A DNA stretch of 64,000 nucleotides from NCBI RefSeq assembly GCF_947179515.1, contig NC_067495.1:84926160-84990159 (forward strand). The letters run 5' to 3'. How positions within the stretch are numbered: the stretch's first letter is position 1; every line of letters starts with the position of its first letter. Origin of the DNA: Apodemus sylvaticus (lineage: Eukaryota; Chordata; Mammalia; Rodentia; Muridae). The position numbers and the translations under genes are program-made. Of the stretch, positions 1 to 11,420 are shown in pieces. The notes below the pieces were generated by a model. The model was not told where the DNA came from. It ran no database searches and worked only from the letters and a program-made list of their open reading frames with translations.

Positions 1-1995
1 GAATACAACAAGTTTTGGTAATATCTACTTTTCAATCCAGTCGGTTCAACTCCTTTTATATTACACCACAACTTTTCTATACCAACTTCCTATGTGTTCC
101 TTTCTAAAACCCATTAGGCCCACTTAGTAATTTACATTGCTAGCATATCCAAGTCAAGCCATTTCCTGGAACCTCTAAGTATCTGTGTCCCTGAAGAAAA
201 CTGACTTGCTCCTTTTCAACAGCCATCAACTGCCAATAGTTATCTAGTTAGGTGTGAGGCTTTGTAAGATGTTCTACAATATCTCCTGGGATTTTTGTCT
301 TGCCTTGTTTGTGCATACTTTCACAATGACTGTGAAATCATATGTTCATCAGTCATATCCTGTCTGGAAAAATGCAGTTTGGAGTAGCTATCTACTACAT
401 TTGGCTCCTCAGTGATGATCTCTCAGCCTTAGTTTAAGGGGTGTGATACAGCTGTCCTACTTGGAACGGAACACTTGGAGTCTCTTATTTTCTGCTTACT
501 GAAAAGTTGTGAGTTTCTTTATTAGTCACCATTTACTGCAAGAAAAGTTTCTCTGATTAGGGTTAATAGATGCATTAATAACAATAAGTCACCAGAAGTC
601 ACTTTATAGTTATATGAATTTAGTAGAGTAATAAGTTGTTCCCTAAGACTGATGACCTACCCAGCCATAGTCTCCTAGTTTTTGTTTAGATTACAAACAT
701 AAATACAGAGAATACACATCTTCTAAATCAAGATACATTTGTTATTGATACTATGCTTTGAGCTTCGAAGTTTTTCTGGAACACAGCTACTTAACAAAAT
801 ACTTCTAGAAAATACAGCCAGAATTAATAAATTTCCCTCATTATGTCTAACTAAAGAAGAAAATTAGCATCAATATATGTGAGAGCCACATGCTTCAACT
901 GTATATTCAAAAAGCAGAGGACTAAATAATTCTCACAAACCTAATGTATAAAACATATAACTTTATTGCCTAAATACTATATTACACACACAAACACACA
1001 AAACCACACAAAGAGAGACAAAGACAGAGAGACATTTCTAATGGCCATAAGTACCCTGATCATGGACAGTATTCATATAATTCTATTCACCAGATTATAT
1101 GATAGGTACAGGCAATAATTTTATTGTTTCAGAGAGACCTACACTGCCTTGCTTATTTTCAACTTTATTTTTTCTTTCGTAAAATTAGTCTGTAGCTTTA
1201 CACTTAAATATCACTGAAAAGGCTTTATTTCAAATACTAGGATAGCTCTCTTGCTTATACTATCCCTCTGTGAAACTTACAATAGTCTAGTGAGTGCATT
1301 CTGTTCAAGGCTTCATTATAGGACAGGAGGATTTCTCACTGTGATTCAATATATTAATTAACATTTCAATATGTACACATGATAGAAGATATAAATAATA
1401 AACAGATTCAAAATGATTATATCAACAAGACTTAAATCACAACAGTAATAAATGACATAGTGATTTATGGATATAAGTCAAAGTACAGAGAAAAATTATC
1501 TTAAGAGCTATCACTGCCTTAATAGATGAGAAGATATGTTGAATGTACCTAGTTTTCTGCAATAGTTATGCCAATTAAATATTAATGTATTAGGCTGAAC
1601 ACTCTTAGAAATAATGATGATTTTGTTATGTTTAGTATTTGTCATCTTTTATCATGTCTATTCTTGTCTTTCACTACTTTTTTATAAGTGGTTCTCTTTA
1701 TATTATATTTTATTTTATTACTCGTATTTTAATTTTTACAGGATGCTTAGTACAAAATTTGTAAACCATACATGCATGGAAGTCCAATTTCATGGTTGCA
1801 AAGTGTCTCTCATAGGTTCCGGTACCTTCACATTAACTTAATCCTGATATTTATGTTAATGATATTTAGAATTATAGCCTTTGGTGTGATCAGAAAATGA
1901 ATTAGCAAGTCTTCTCATCAAATGATGCCCTCCAACACTTTCAATGCAAGAAGAAAATCCTGCATCTTCAGAACTCTAATATGCAGAGACTTCAT
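1..1995. other. AT-rich sequence without recognised gene or repeat
   Basis: No open reading frame with a recognisable product and no repeat that I can name. A CA/GA-rich low-complexity patch lies at about 983-1034. The base composition is like the other unassigned blocks of the window. It could be single-copy intergenic or intronic DNA, or repeats too old to recognise by eye. Confidence 0.5.
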
Positions 1996-2009
1996 AGTCC
2001 TTAGTATTC

Positions 2010-2169
2010 ATTTTTTTTTTTTTTTGGTTTTTTCAAGACAGGGTTTCTCTTTGTAGCCCCGGCTGCCCTGGGACTCACTCTGTAGACCAGGCTGGCCTCA
2101 AACTCAGAATTCCACCTTCCCCTGCCTCCCAAGTGCTGGGATTGCAGGTGTGCTCCACCAATGCCTGGC
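2010..2169 (-). mobile_element. B1 SINE with 14-bp target-site duplication
   Basis: Read on the minus strand this is a 7SL-derived B1 element: it runs from the gccaggcattgg-type head at about 2169 to the gagacagggtttctc-type end and an A tail, seen here as a T run at 2011-2025. The 14-bp sequence agtccttagtattc occurs at 1996-2009 and again at 2170-2183, a perfect target-site duplication. Several differences from young B1 copies make it moderately old. Confidence 0.95.
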
Positions 2170-2183
2170 AGTCCTTAGTATTC

Positions 2184-2584
2184 TTATATAAGCTAATAGA
2201 AAACTAGGAGTTTATTTACTTGTTGTTTATTTTTAAAAATAATACAATTTTCTAATATAAAGTTACCGTGGTCATAAAGAATCTAGTTTGGAGATTGTTT
2301 TCTACTTGGAAACTGGCAGAATTTTGAATGTTGGCAAAAAGTTTTAAAGTTTAGAATTTGGATATTGAAAATATTATTTTCAAAAAATATCATTAAAAAT
2401 ATTAAAATGTATTAGGCTAAAAATGTATATTATATACATTATTGGACTTCTTAGAAAGTTGAGAAAAGAGAGACATATCACTTACACACAGAAGAATTTT
2501 ACCCTCTCGTTGCATCAAATAAAGAGTAAGACTGAGAAAAATTCAATGTGAATATATTTCTAGTTTGTAAAAATAACTCTTGGT
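2184..2584. other. AT-rich spacer, nothing recognised
   Basis: Sequence rich in A and T between two SINEs. I see no gene, repeat or regulatory motif that I can support. Confidence 0.5.
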
Positions 2585-2745
2585 CTGGAGAGTTTGCTCA
2601 GTGGTAAAGGATATTTGCTTTTGAGCTTCATGGTACATGTTTGAATTCCATAACTCCTGTGATGGAAGTAGACATTCAACGCCTGTAAGCATTCCTCTAA
2701 CCTCCAAATGCTTTCCATGATCTATGAACATAAATAAGTAAATGT
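2585..2745 (+). mobile_element. Old B2/B3-type SINE
   Basis: The tRNA-derived head (ctggagagtttgctcagtgg) and the body through the ccaaatgctttcc-type region match the B2/B3 family order on the plus strand. Many substitutions and no clear target-site duplication show that it is old. I cannot separate B2 from B3 by eye. Confidence 0.75.
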
Positions 2746-3096
2746 TAAACATTTAACATGGGTAACATTTGTTATGATTTTAAAGCAATATAAGTAATAT
2801 AAGTATATTTTTATATAGTTGCTGGCCTCAAACAATTACAATGAAAAACTAGTAATATTCATATTTTCATATTGAGGATTACTATTAGAATTTGACTAAA
2901 TATTTGAAATATATGCCTATGTGTTTTAAAACTGTGATCATTCTTCACATGTTCAATAATAATATTAATTTTGTATAATGAATACTTTTCTGTGTATTAA
3001 ATATTATTTTTTAATAAAATTGAAATAGAAAAATTAAACAATTGGGGTTTAACAGATATTATTTTCAGTGATTAAAAACACTAGCTAATTTTCTAG
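2746..3096. other. AT-rich spacer, nothing recognised
   Basis: About 350 bases of very AT-rich sequence with no supported feature. Confidence 0.5.
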
Positions 3097-3255
3097 AGGA
3101 TCCATGTTTACTTCATAGCTCCTCCATGGCAAATCCTAACCATCTGTAGCTACAGTTTCAGAGAATCTAGTGCCTTCTTTTGGCCTCTATGGACAACAAA
3201 AACAGTATAATACTGACATACATGAGGACCAACATTAAACTCATAAAAATAAAGG
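3097..3255 (+). mobile_element. B3-type SINE fragment
   Basis: The body of a B3-like SINE on the plus strand: the parts corresponding to 'ccatctgtagctacag', 'atctagtgccttcttttggcc' and an A-rich end are present. The tRNA-like head is missing or too changed to see. Confidence 0.7.
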
Positions 3256-3329
3256 GAAACATTTAAAAGTGGGCCAATTAATTTCCCAATAAACATACCT
3301 CAGCTAATTTTCTAATCTTAAACATTTTT

Positions 3330-3637
3330 CTTTTTTTATTCTTTTTACAGGCAAATAGATTTCCTCCTCTTGGGCACCCCTTTTTCAGTCCCTCCCCCTT
3401 CTCTATGAGAGTAGAGGCACCCCATTGTACCCCCTACTCTGGCACATCAAGTCTCTGCAAGGCTGGGTGCTTCATTTCGCACTAAGGTCACACAAGAGAG
3501 CTGAGTTACAAGATTAGGCTTAGAGACCATGGGCAGGCAATGGTGTCAGGAATAGACCCTGCTCCCATTTTCTGGCACACACCTGAAGTTGAAGATGCAC
3601 ATCTGTTACGTATATGTATGTATATATATATATATAT

Positions 3638-3673
<36 letters not shown>

Positions 3674-4215
3674 TTAGGTTATGTTCTTTGGGTGTTGGTT
3701 CCATCTCTGAGAGCCCAAAGGTCTCGGTTATTTATATCTGTTAGCCTTCCTGTAAAGTTCCTATCCCCTCTGTAGGCACGCAGTTCTTTGTCCTATTCTT
3801 CCAAAAGGATCCCCAAGTTCCATCCATCTTAGAAGGATACTAGGTGAAGCCTCTCAGAGACCAGACATATTAGGCTGCTGTCTGTAAATATGACGGAGTA
3901 TCATTAATAGTATCAGTGATTGGTGCTTGTTAATGGGATGGATCACTGGTTAGGCCAATTACTGCTTGGCCATTCCCTTAGCCTGTGCTCTATTCCCTGT
4001 CAATAGATTTCTTGTAGGCATAAATAGAATTGAAGAATAAATTTGGGTTCAAAAGTTGTGTGGGTGGGTATCTCTATAGCTCCACTTGGGTTCCTGCCTG
4101 GCTACAGAAGTGGTGTGATCAGTTTCTATATCCCCATTGCTGTGAGTCTCAGCTCAGGACACCCCCTTTGATTCTTGGGAGCCTCCCCTTTCCCATGTCT
4201 CTGACACAAGAAATA
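3330..4215 (-). mobile_element. Old L1 3' untranslated region, minus strand
   Basis: The order of landmarks (C-rich segment, 'tcaagtctctgcaag', 'gcctctcagagacc', 'cattaatagtatcag', 'gattcttgggagcctcccc') is that of the 3' untranslated region of an old rodent L1 (Lx-type) read backwards. The block at 46960-47660 shares the first half of these landmarks. No ORF2 of the same copy is attached, so it is a truncated 3' end. A microsatellite interrupts it at 3611-3670. Confidence 0.75.
3611..3670. repeat. (TA)n-(GA)n compound microsatellite
   Basis: Alternating TA from about 3617 to 3640 passes directly into an uninterrupted GA run to about 3668. It lies inside the old L1 3' untranslated region. 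Confidence 0.95.
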
Positions 4216-4529
4216 CTAGGAACATATAGAGTCACTGCTAAATTTAATCAAAAATTTAAGGAAGACCTATTATAAATATTTTTTAATAAATTTTTTATTT
4301 TCAATAGTCTTTGTTTACATTCAAAATGATCTTCCCTTTCCCAATTACCCACTCCCTATAAGTTCCCTAAGCCCTCTTCCCTCCACCCATTCTCCTATCA
4401 ACCCCCTCCTACATCTCTCATGGTATTCCCCTACAAGGCTGGAACAAGCATTTTCAGGACCAGGGACCTCTCTTTCCTCTTTCTTGAGAGACATTTGATA
4501 TGTGAATTGTGTCTTGGATATTCAGAGTT

Positions 4530-7500
4530 TCTGAGCTAATATCCACTTATCAGTGACTGTATTCCAAGTGTGTTCTTTTGTGATTGGGTTACTTCACTTA
4601 GGATGATATTATCCAGATCCAACCATTTGCCTAAGAATTTCATGAATTCATTGTTTTTTAATTGCTGAGTAGTATTCCATTATGTAAATATACCACATTT
4701 TCTGTACCCATTCCTCCATTGAGGGACATCTGGGTTCTTTCCAGCTTCTGGCTATTATAAATAGGGCTGCTATGAACATAGTGGAGCATGTGTCCTTATT
4801 GCATGCTGGGAAATCCTCTGGGTATATGCCCAGGAGTGCTATAGCATGGTCCTCCAGAATTGTTATACCCAGTTTTCTGAGGAACAGCCAGACTGATTTC
4901 CAGAGTGGTTGTACCAACTTGCATTCGCATCAGCAGTGGAGGAGTGTTCCTCTTTCTCCACATCCTCACCAACACCTACTGTCTCCTGAGTTTTATATCC
5001 TACCCATTCTGACAGGTTTAAAGTGAAATCTCAGGGTTGTTTTGATTTGCATTTCCCTAAGGACTAATGATGTTGAACATTTTTTAGCTTCTCAGCCATT
5101 TGAAGTTCTTCAGGTGAAAATTCTTTGTTTAGTTCTGTACCCCATTTTTTAATAGGGTTGTTTAGTTTTCTGGAGTCTAACTTCTTGAGTTCTTTGTATA
5201 TATTGGATATTAGCCTTCTAACAGATGTAGGGTTGGTGAAGATCTTTTCCTGATTTGTTAGTTGTCATTTTGACCGCTTGACTGTGTCCATTGACTTACA
5301 AAAACTTTGTAATTTTATGAGGTTCCATTTGCCAATTCTTGATCTTAGAGCATAAGCTATTGGTGTTTTATTCAGGAACTTTTCCCCTGTGCCCATGACC
5401 TCAAGGGTTTTCCCCAGTTTATTTTCTATTAGTTTTAGTGTGTCTGGTTTTATGTGGAGGTCCTTGTTCCACTTGGAGTTGAGCTTAGTACAAGGAGATA
5501 AAAATGGATCAATTTGTATTCTTCTGCAAGCTGACCTCCAGTTAAGCCAGCACCATTTGTTGAAAAGGCTATCTTTTTTCCACTGGATGGTTTCAGCTCC
5601 TTTGTCAAAGACCAAGTGACCATAGGTGTGTGAGATCATTTCTGGGTCTTCAATTCTATTCCATTCATCTGCCTGCCTGTCACTGTACCAGTACCACGCA
5701 GTTTTAAACACTATTGCTCTGTAGTACTTCTCGAGGTCCGGGATGCTGATTCCCATGGAAGTTCTTTGACTGTTGAGAATAGTTTTAGTTATTATGGTTT
5801 TTTGTTACTCCAGATGAATTTGAGAATTGCTCTTTCTAATTCTATAAAGAACTGAGTTGGGATTTTGATAGGGATTGCATTGAATCTGTAGATTGAGTTA
5901 GGCAAGATGGCCATTTTTACTATATTAATCCTGCCTATCCCAGAGCATGGAAGATTTTTCCATTTTCTTAGGTCTTCTTCACTTTTCTTCTTCAGATACC
6001 TGAAGTTCTTCTCATACAGATCTTTCACTTGTTTGGTTAGAGTCACACCAAGATACTTTATATTGTTTATGGCTGTTGTGAAGGGTGTCATTTCCCTAAT
6101 TTCTTGCTTAGACTGCTTATCCTTTGCATATAGGAAGGCTACTGATTTGCTTGAGTTGATTTTATAACCAGCCATTTTGGTGAAGTTGTTTATCAGCTCT
6201 AGGAGTTCTCTGGTATAGTTTTTTTGGCTCACTTAAATATACTATCATATCATCTGCAAATAGTGATATTTGGCTTCTTTCTTTCCAATTTTTATCCCTT
6301 TGACCTCCTTATGTTGTCTAGTTGCTCTAGCTAGAACTTCAAGAACTATGTTAAAAAGATATGGAGAGAGGGGGTAGCCTTGTCTAGTCCCTGATTTTAG
6401 TGAGATTGCTTCAAGTTTCTCTCCACTGAGTTTGAGGTTGGCAACTGGTTTGCTGAATATTACTTTTACTATGTTTAGGTATGGGCCTTGAATTTCTGTT
6501 CTTTTCAAGACTTTTAGCATGAAAGGATGCTGAATTTTGTCAAATGATTTTTCAGCATCTAATTAAATAACCATGTGTTTTTGTTTTTTTTTTTTTGAGT
6601 TTGTTTATGTAGTGGATCACATTGATGGATTTCTGTATATTAAACCAACCCTGCATCCCTGGGATGAAGTCTACTTGATCATGGTGAATAATCCTTTTGA
6701 TGTGTTTTTGGATTCGATTGGCAAGAATTTTATTGAGAATTTTTGCATTGATATTCTTAAGGGATATTGGCCTGTAGTTCTCCTTCCTTGTTGGATCTTT
6801 GTGTGGTTTTGGTATCAGCATTATTGTGGCTTCTTAGACAGAGGTGGGAAGTGTTTCTTCAATTTCTATTTTGTGGAAGAATTTGAAGAATATTGGTGTT
6901 AGGTCTTCTTTGAAGGTCTGATAGAATTATGTACTAAACCCATCTGGCCCTGTGCTTTTTTTACTTGGAAGACATTCTGTGACCTCTTTTATTTCTTTAG
7001 GGTTCATGGGACTGTTTAGTTGATATGTTTGTTCCTGATTTAATTTTGGTATTTGGTATCTGTCTAGGAAATTGTCCATTTCCTCCAGATTTTCCAGTTG
7101 TGTTGCATATAGACTTTTGTAGTAGGATCTGATGATTTTTTTTAATTTCCTCAATTTCTGTTGTTATATCTCTCTTTTCATTTCTAATTCTGTGTGCCCT
7201 TTGGTTAGTCTGGCTAAAGGTTTGTCTATCTTGTTGATTTTCTCAAAGAACCAACTTGTAGTTTTGTTGATTCTTTGTATGGTTCTCTTTGTTTCCACTT
7301 GACTGATTTCAGCCCTGAGTTTGATGATTTCCTATCTTCTACTCCTCCTGGATGAATTAGCTTCTTTTTGTTCTAGGGATTTCAGGGGTGCCATTAAGCT
7401 CCTAGTGTATGCTCTCTCCTATTTCTTTTTGGAGGCACTCAGGGCTGTGAGATTTCCTCTTAGCCCTGCTTTCATTGTGTCCCATAAAATTGGGTATGTT

Positions 7501-7772
7501 ATGCCTTCATTTTCATTAAATTCTAAAAAGTCTTTGATTAAAGAAAATTTCTTCTTTGGCCAAGGATCCATGTGCATGTGGGATTTCTGCTGTTTTTGTT
7601 GCTATTGAAGGCCACTCTTAATCCAGAGTGATCTGATAGGAGGCATGGGATTATTTTGATCTTCTTATATTTGTTGGGGTCTGTCTTGTGACCAATTATA
7701 TGGTCGACTTTGGAGAAGGTACCATGAGTTGCTGAGAAAAAGGAAAAAGGTATATTCTTTTGCTTTAGGATG

Positions 7773-7810
<38 letters not shown>

Positions 7811-8356
7811 AACACACACACATATGTTAAATCCAATTGGTCCAATGCTTTAATTAGTTTCACTGTGTCCCTGTTTAGTTCCTGTTTTCTTGATCTGTCC
7901 ACTTAGGAGAGTGAAGTGTTGAAGTCACCCACAATTATTGTGTTAGGTGTAATGTGTACTTTGAGCTTTAGTAAAGTTTCTTTTACTAATGATGGTGCCC
8001 TTGCATTTGGAGCATAGGTGTTCAGAATGGAGAATTCTTCTTGATGGATTTTTCCTCTGACCAGTAAGAAGTGTCCTTCCATGTCTCTTTTGATGACTTT
8101 AGGTTGAAAGTCAGTTTTATCTGATATTAAAATGGCTACTCTGGCTTGTTTCCTGACCATTGGCTTGTAAAATTGTTTTCCAGCCTTTTATTCTGAGGTA
8201 GCGTTTGCCTTTGTCCCTGAGGTATGTTTCCTGTAAGCAGCAAACTGTAGGGTCCTGTTTATGTATCCAGTCTGTTAGTCTATCTCTTTTTATTGGGGAA
8301 TTGAGTCCATTGATGTTGAGAGATATTAAGGAGTAGTGATTATTACTTCCTGCTAT
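4530..8356 (-). pseudogene. L1-A ORF2 (endonuclease-reverse transcriptase), broken
   Basis: This was the ORF2 protein gene of L1-A, coding for an endonuclease, a reverse transcriptase and a cysteine-rich C-terminus. The start codon is lost: the position of the ATG (complement of 8354-8356) reads ATA. Endonuclease sequence is readable at 8160-7903 and 7819-7538, reverse transcriptase between about 7154 and 5792, and the C-terminal part at 5756-5265 and 4917-4648. These pieces are in different frames, so at least seven frameshifts or stops separate them. The reverse transcriptase active-site region near 6245-6255 is frameshifted, and a TA microsatellite has replaced part of the endonuclease region. 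It cannot make a working protein. Confidence 0.93.
7777..7824. repeat. (TA)n-(CA)n microsatellite inside L1-A
   Basis: A run of TA from 7777 to about 7806 followed by CA-rich sequence to about 7822. It interrupts the endonuclease-coding region of L1-A and so arose or expanded after that copy inserted. Confidence 0.95.
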
Positions 8357-8689
8357 TTTTGATGTTATTTTTATATTTGAGTGACTATCTTCTTTTGGAC
8401 TTGATGAAAGAAGACATAGTGATGATGATACTAGATATGCCTGCTGTACCTTGACATGAATCTCTCTTTAGATTTGAGGAAATCTATGACTTCATTAAAA
8501 ATATTCATGAATTTCTTCTTCCTCATACCTATTATCTATTGATTTGATCTTATCATAGTGTTACATATTTTGTCTTTCGAATTTTAGATTGAAAACTGTC
8601 TTTGATTATCAATTTTTTTCTAACTTATTTTTAGACCAAATATCCTGTTTTTATTTATTCACTTTATCAGTTAGTCTCTCCTTTTTTTC

Positions 8690-9017
8690 TTTTGTTATTG
8701 GATATTTCAAGTATTTACATTGCAATTGTTATCCCCTATCTTAGTTTCTCCTCCAGAAACCACCTATCCCTTCTGCCTTACCCTTGCTTCTATAAGAGTG
8801 CTTGCATTCCCACCGGCCCACTCCCACCACCTTGCCAACTCATCACCCTGGCATTCTCCTACACTGGAGAACTGAGCCTTCATAGAACTAAAGGCCTCTC
8901 CTCCCATTGATACCTGACAAGGACATCCTCTGCAATATAGTCAGCTGGAGCCATACTTCACTCCATGTGTACTCTTTGGCTGGCGATTTATTCCCTGGGA
9001 GCTCTCAGGAAACTGGT
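8690..9017 (-). mobile_element. L1-B, 3' end arm (minus strand)
   Basis: The last about 325 bases of an L1 3' untranslated region in minus orientation: T-rich left end, the C-rich block, 'ccctggcattctcctacactgg', 'ggcctctcctcccattgat' and 'tccctgggagctctcagg'. It passes directly into L1 ORF2 sequence of opposite orientation at about 9018. I read the two as arms of one inverted insertion, L1-B. Confidence 0.85.
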
Positions 9018-9434
9018 GGATGATACTGTTGAAATTGGAGAAATGGCACTCATCATAATAGTCACAAATAATATAATGTCCCTTGTGATTCTAACCAAGC
9101 AAGTGAAAGATCTGTATGATAAGTCTCTGAAGAAAGACATCAAAGAAGATCTCAGAAGTTGGAAGAATCTCCCATGATCATGGATTGGCATGATTAATAC
9201 AGGATAAAAGGCCATCTTTCCAAAAGAAATCTCCAGATTCAATGCAATGCCCATCAAAATTCCCACTCAATTACTTCTTCATAGAGTTAGAAAGAACAAT
9301 TTGCAAATTCATTTGGAAAATTCAAAAAACCCAGGATAATGTAAATTGCTCTCAATAATAAAAGAATTTCTTGTGAATCAGAATTCCTGACCTCAAGCTG
9401 TACTGCAGAACAGTAGTGATAACAATTGCATGGT
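9018..9434 (+). mobile_element. L1-B, inverted ORF2 arm, left part
   Basis: Plus-strand L1 ORF2 sequence from just after the reverse transcriptase active site (the 'nitkqvkdly'-type region, readable at about 9080-9180) up to the point where L1-C inserted. It stops at 9434 in the middle of ORF2 and resumes at 15593. Stops and frame changes make it non-functional. The last 14 bases, 9421-9434, are the left copy of the target-site duplication of L1-C. Confidence 0.88.
9421..9434 (+). repeat. Target-site duplication of L1-C, left copy
   Basis: aacaattgcatggt, identical to 15593-15606. The bases around its left edge, at/aaca, resemble the L1 endonuclease site tt/aaaa. Confidence 0.97.
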
Positions 9435-10131
9435 GAGAACTCTGCCTCCTGCCAGTCATGAGAGACTCGCCTCCATATTGGTTCTCGGACTCCAGAGAGA
9501 TCAGACAGACTGAGGTATGCAAACATAACCCGAGGCCAACATCGCAGGGGTCTAAGCTTGACGGGCATTGGCCTGCACCCAGGCCCTGGGCTGTTTGGGG
9601 GAGCTATTGTGGTGCCAACCCAGCCAGGAGTTTTTTTGTCCAGGCCAGCACGCACGCCACCATTTTGCCTACAGGGCACCAGAGTGCTAGCAGGCAAAGC
9701 CAGCTAACAGGCATAGCCCGAAGCTAAAATAGTGGGGGTCTAGGCCCCAACAGGCCCTGGACTGACACCAAGAACTGGGCTGCTCAGTGGGCCATCTGTG
9801 TGTCAACCCACCCAGGAGGTTGCTAGCCCAGCAGACTCTCCCGACATTTTCAGGGATCGGCTGCCCAGCAGAGTGACAAACACATAGAAAAGGTCCCAGC
9901 AGCATACACCTATTAGCACTCCCTGAAGGTGCAAATGGGCACCATCTGGTTCACAGACACAATCTGGGGCAAAGCACACTAGGGCTGCAAGGGCACCCAA
10001 GAGGAGGACAGCACATCAGCAATCTGCTACAGGGGAAACCCAGCCATATATTGTTGCAGAAATAACCCAAGAGCCCCTCAGGAGGCCCAAACAACTGCCA
10101 GAGACAAGACCAACTAACTCCAGAGAACAAG
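9435..10131 (+). promoter_or_regulatory. L1-C 5' untranslated region / promoter, two degenerate monomers
   Basis: GC-richer than its surroundings, as usual for L1 internal promoters. Two units resemble each other: 'aggggtctaagc ... aacccagccaggag' at about 9546-9635 and 'gggggtctaggc ... aacccacccaggag' at about 9735-9815, a period of roughly 185-200 bases. Rodent L1 promoters are often tandem monomers of about 200 bases, so I read this as two monomers plus a non-monomer part leading to ORF1. The sequence is not the same as the promoter of L1-G. Confidence 0.8.
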
Positions 10132-11360
10132 ATGGCAAAGGGCAAATGCAGGAATGATACTAGCAGAAATCTAGGCAATATGGCAGCATCTGAACCAAAC
10201 TCTCCAACACAAGCAAGTCCTGGTTATGCCAACACACCAGAGAAACAAGATTTGGATTTAAAATCACTGGTGATGCTGCTGCTGGAAGAACACAAAAGAA
10301 TATAAATGAATCTCTTAAAGAAATACAGGGGAACATGAACAAGCTAGAAACCCATATAATGGAAACAATCACTTAAAGAAATGCAGGAGAATAAGGCTCA
10401 AGAGATAGAAGCCAATAAAGAAGAAACGGAAAAAAAAAAAAAAAAAAACTTAAAGAAATGCAGGAGAACTTGAGTCAAGAGGCAGAAGTCATGAAAGAGG
10501 AAACTCAAAAATCTCTTAAAGAATTACAGGAAAACACAAACAAACAAATGATGGAACTGAGCAAAACCATCCTGGATCTAAAAACAGAAGTAGAAACAAC
10601 TAAGAAATCACAAAGGGAGACAACATTGGAGATAGAAAACCTTGAGAAGAAATCAGGGGCCATAGACGCAAATATAAACAACAGAATACAAGAGATGGAA
10701 GAAAGAATCTCAGATGCCGAAGATACCATAGATACCATTGAATCCACAGTCAAAGAAAATGCAAAATGCCAAGAGCTTGTATCCCAGAACATCCAGGAAA
10801 TCCAGGATACAATGAGAAGACCAAACCTAAGGATTATAGTCATAGATGAGAGTGAAGATTTACAACTGAAAGGGCCAGCAAATATCTTCAACAAAAGTAT
10901 GAAAGAAAACTTTCCCAACTTAAAGAGAGAGATGCCTATGAATATACAAGAAGCCTACAGAACTCCAAACAGACTGGATGTGAGCAGAAATACCTCTTGC
11001 CACATAATAATTAAAACCCCAAATGCACTAAACAAAGAAAGAATATTAAAGGCAGTAAGAGAAAAAGGGCAAGTAACATAGAAAGGAAGACCTATCAGAA
11101 TCACACCAGACTTCTCACCAGAGACCATGAAAGCTAAAAGATTTTGGGCAGATCTCATGCAGACTCTAAGACTACACAAATGTCAGCCAAGATTATTATG
11201 CCCAGCAAAACTCTCAATCACAATAGATGGAGAAACCAAGAAACACCATGACAAAACCAAATTTACACAATATCTTTCCACAAACCCAGCTCTGCAAAGA
11301 ATAATAGGAGGAACACTCCAAAACAAGGAGGGAAATGACACCCCGGAAAAAGCAAGATAG
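10132..11360 (+). pseudogene. L1-C ORF1 (RNA-binding protein), broken
   Basis: ORF1 encodes the nucleic-acid chaperone that coats L1 RNA as a coiled-coil trimer. The start ATG at 10132 opens a frame that fails in the coiled-coil region, where a run of about 20 A residues (10430-10448) marks a frameshift. From 10458 the frame is open for 207 codons with the coiled coil and the RNA-recognition-like domain, then a TAG at 11079-11081 replaces a tyrosine codon that is intact in L1-G. The same frame continues to the normal TAG at 11358-11360 through the C-terminal domain. Confidence 0.92.
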
Positions 11361-11420
11361 TAACCTTCCTTCATCAAACTCAAAAGAAGATAACCACTCA
11401 AATATAAAAATAACATCAAA

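Larger units (their letters stand above)
4267..8410 (-). mobile_element. L1-A: 5'-truncated L1, minus strand
   Basis: A minus-strand L1 that starts in the spacer between ORF1 and ORF2 (right end, about 8410) and runs through all of ORF2 and a short 3' untranslated region to a T-rich left end (A tail) at about 4270-4305. The short 3' untranslated region resembles the lineage of L1-C, L1-G and L1-I rather than the longer ones of L1-E and L1-J. gaagac at 4261-4266 and again at 8410-8415 inside imperfect 12-bp matches may be the target-site duplication, but this is weak. Confidence 0.93.

Noticed and set aside
4261..8415. gaagac as a firm target-site duplication of L1-A
   Set aside because: Only six bases match exactly within imperfect flanks, and L1-A is old. 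It is kept as a possibility, not called as a feature.
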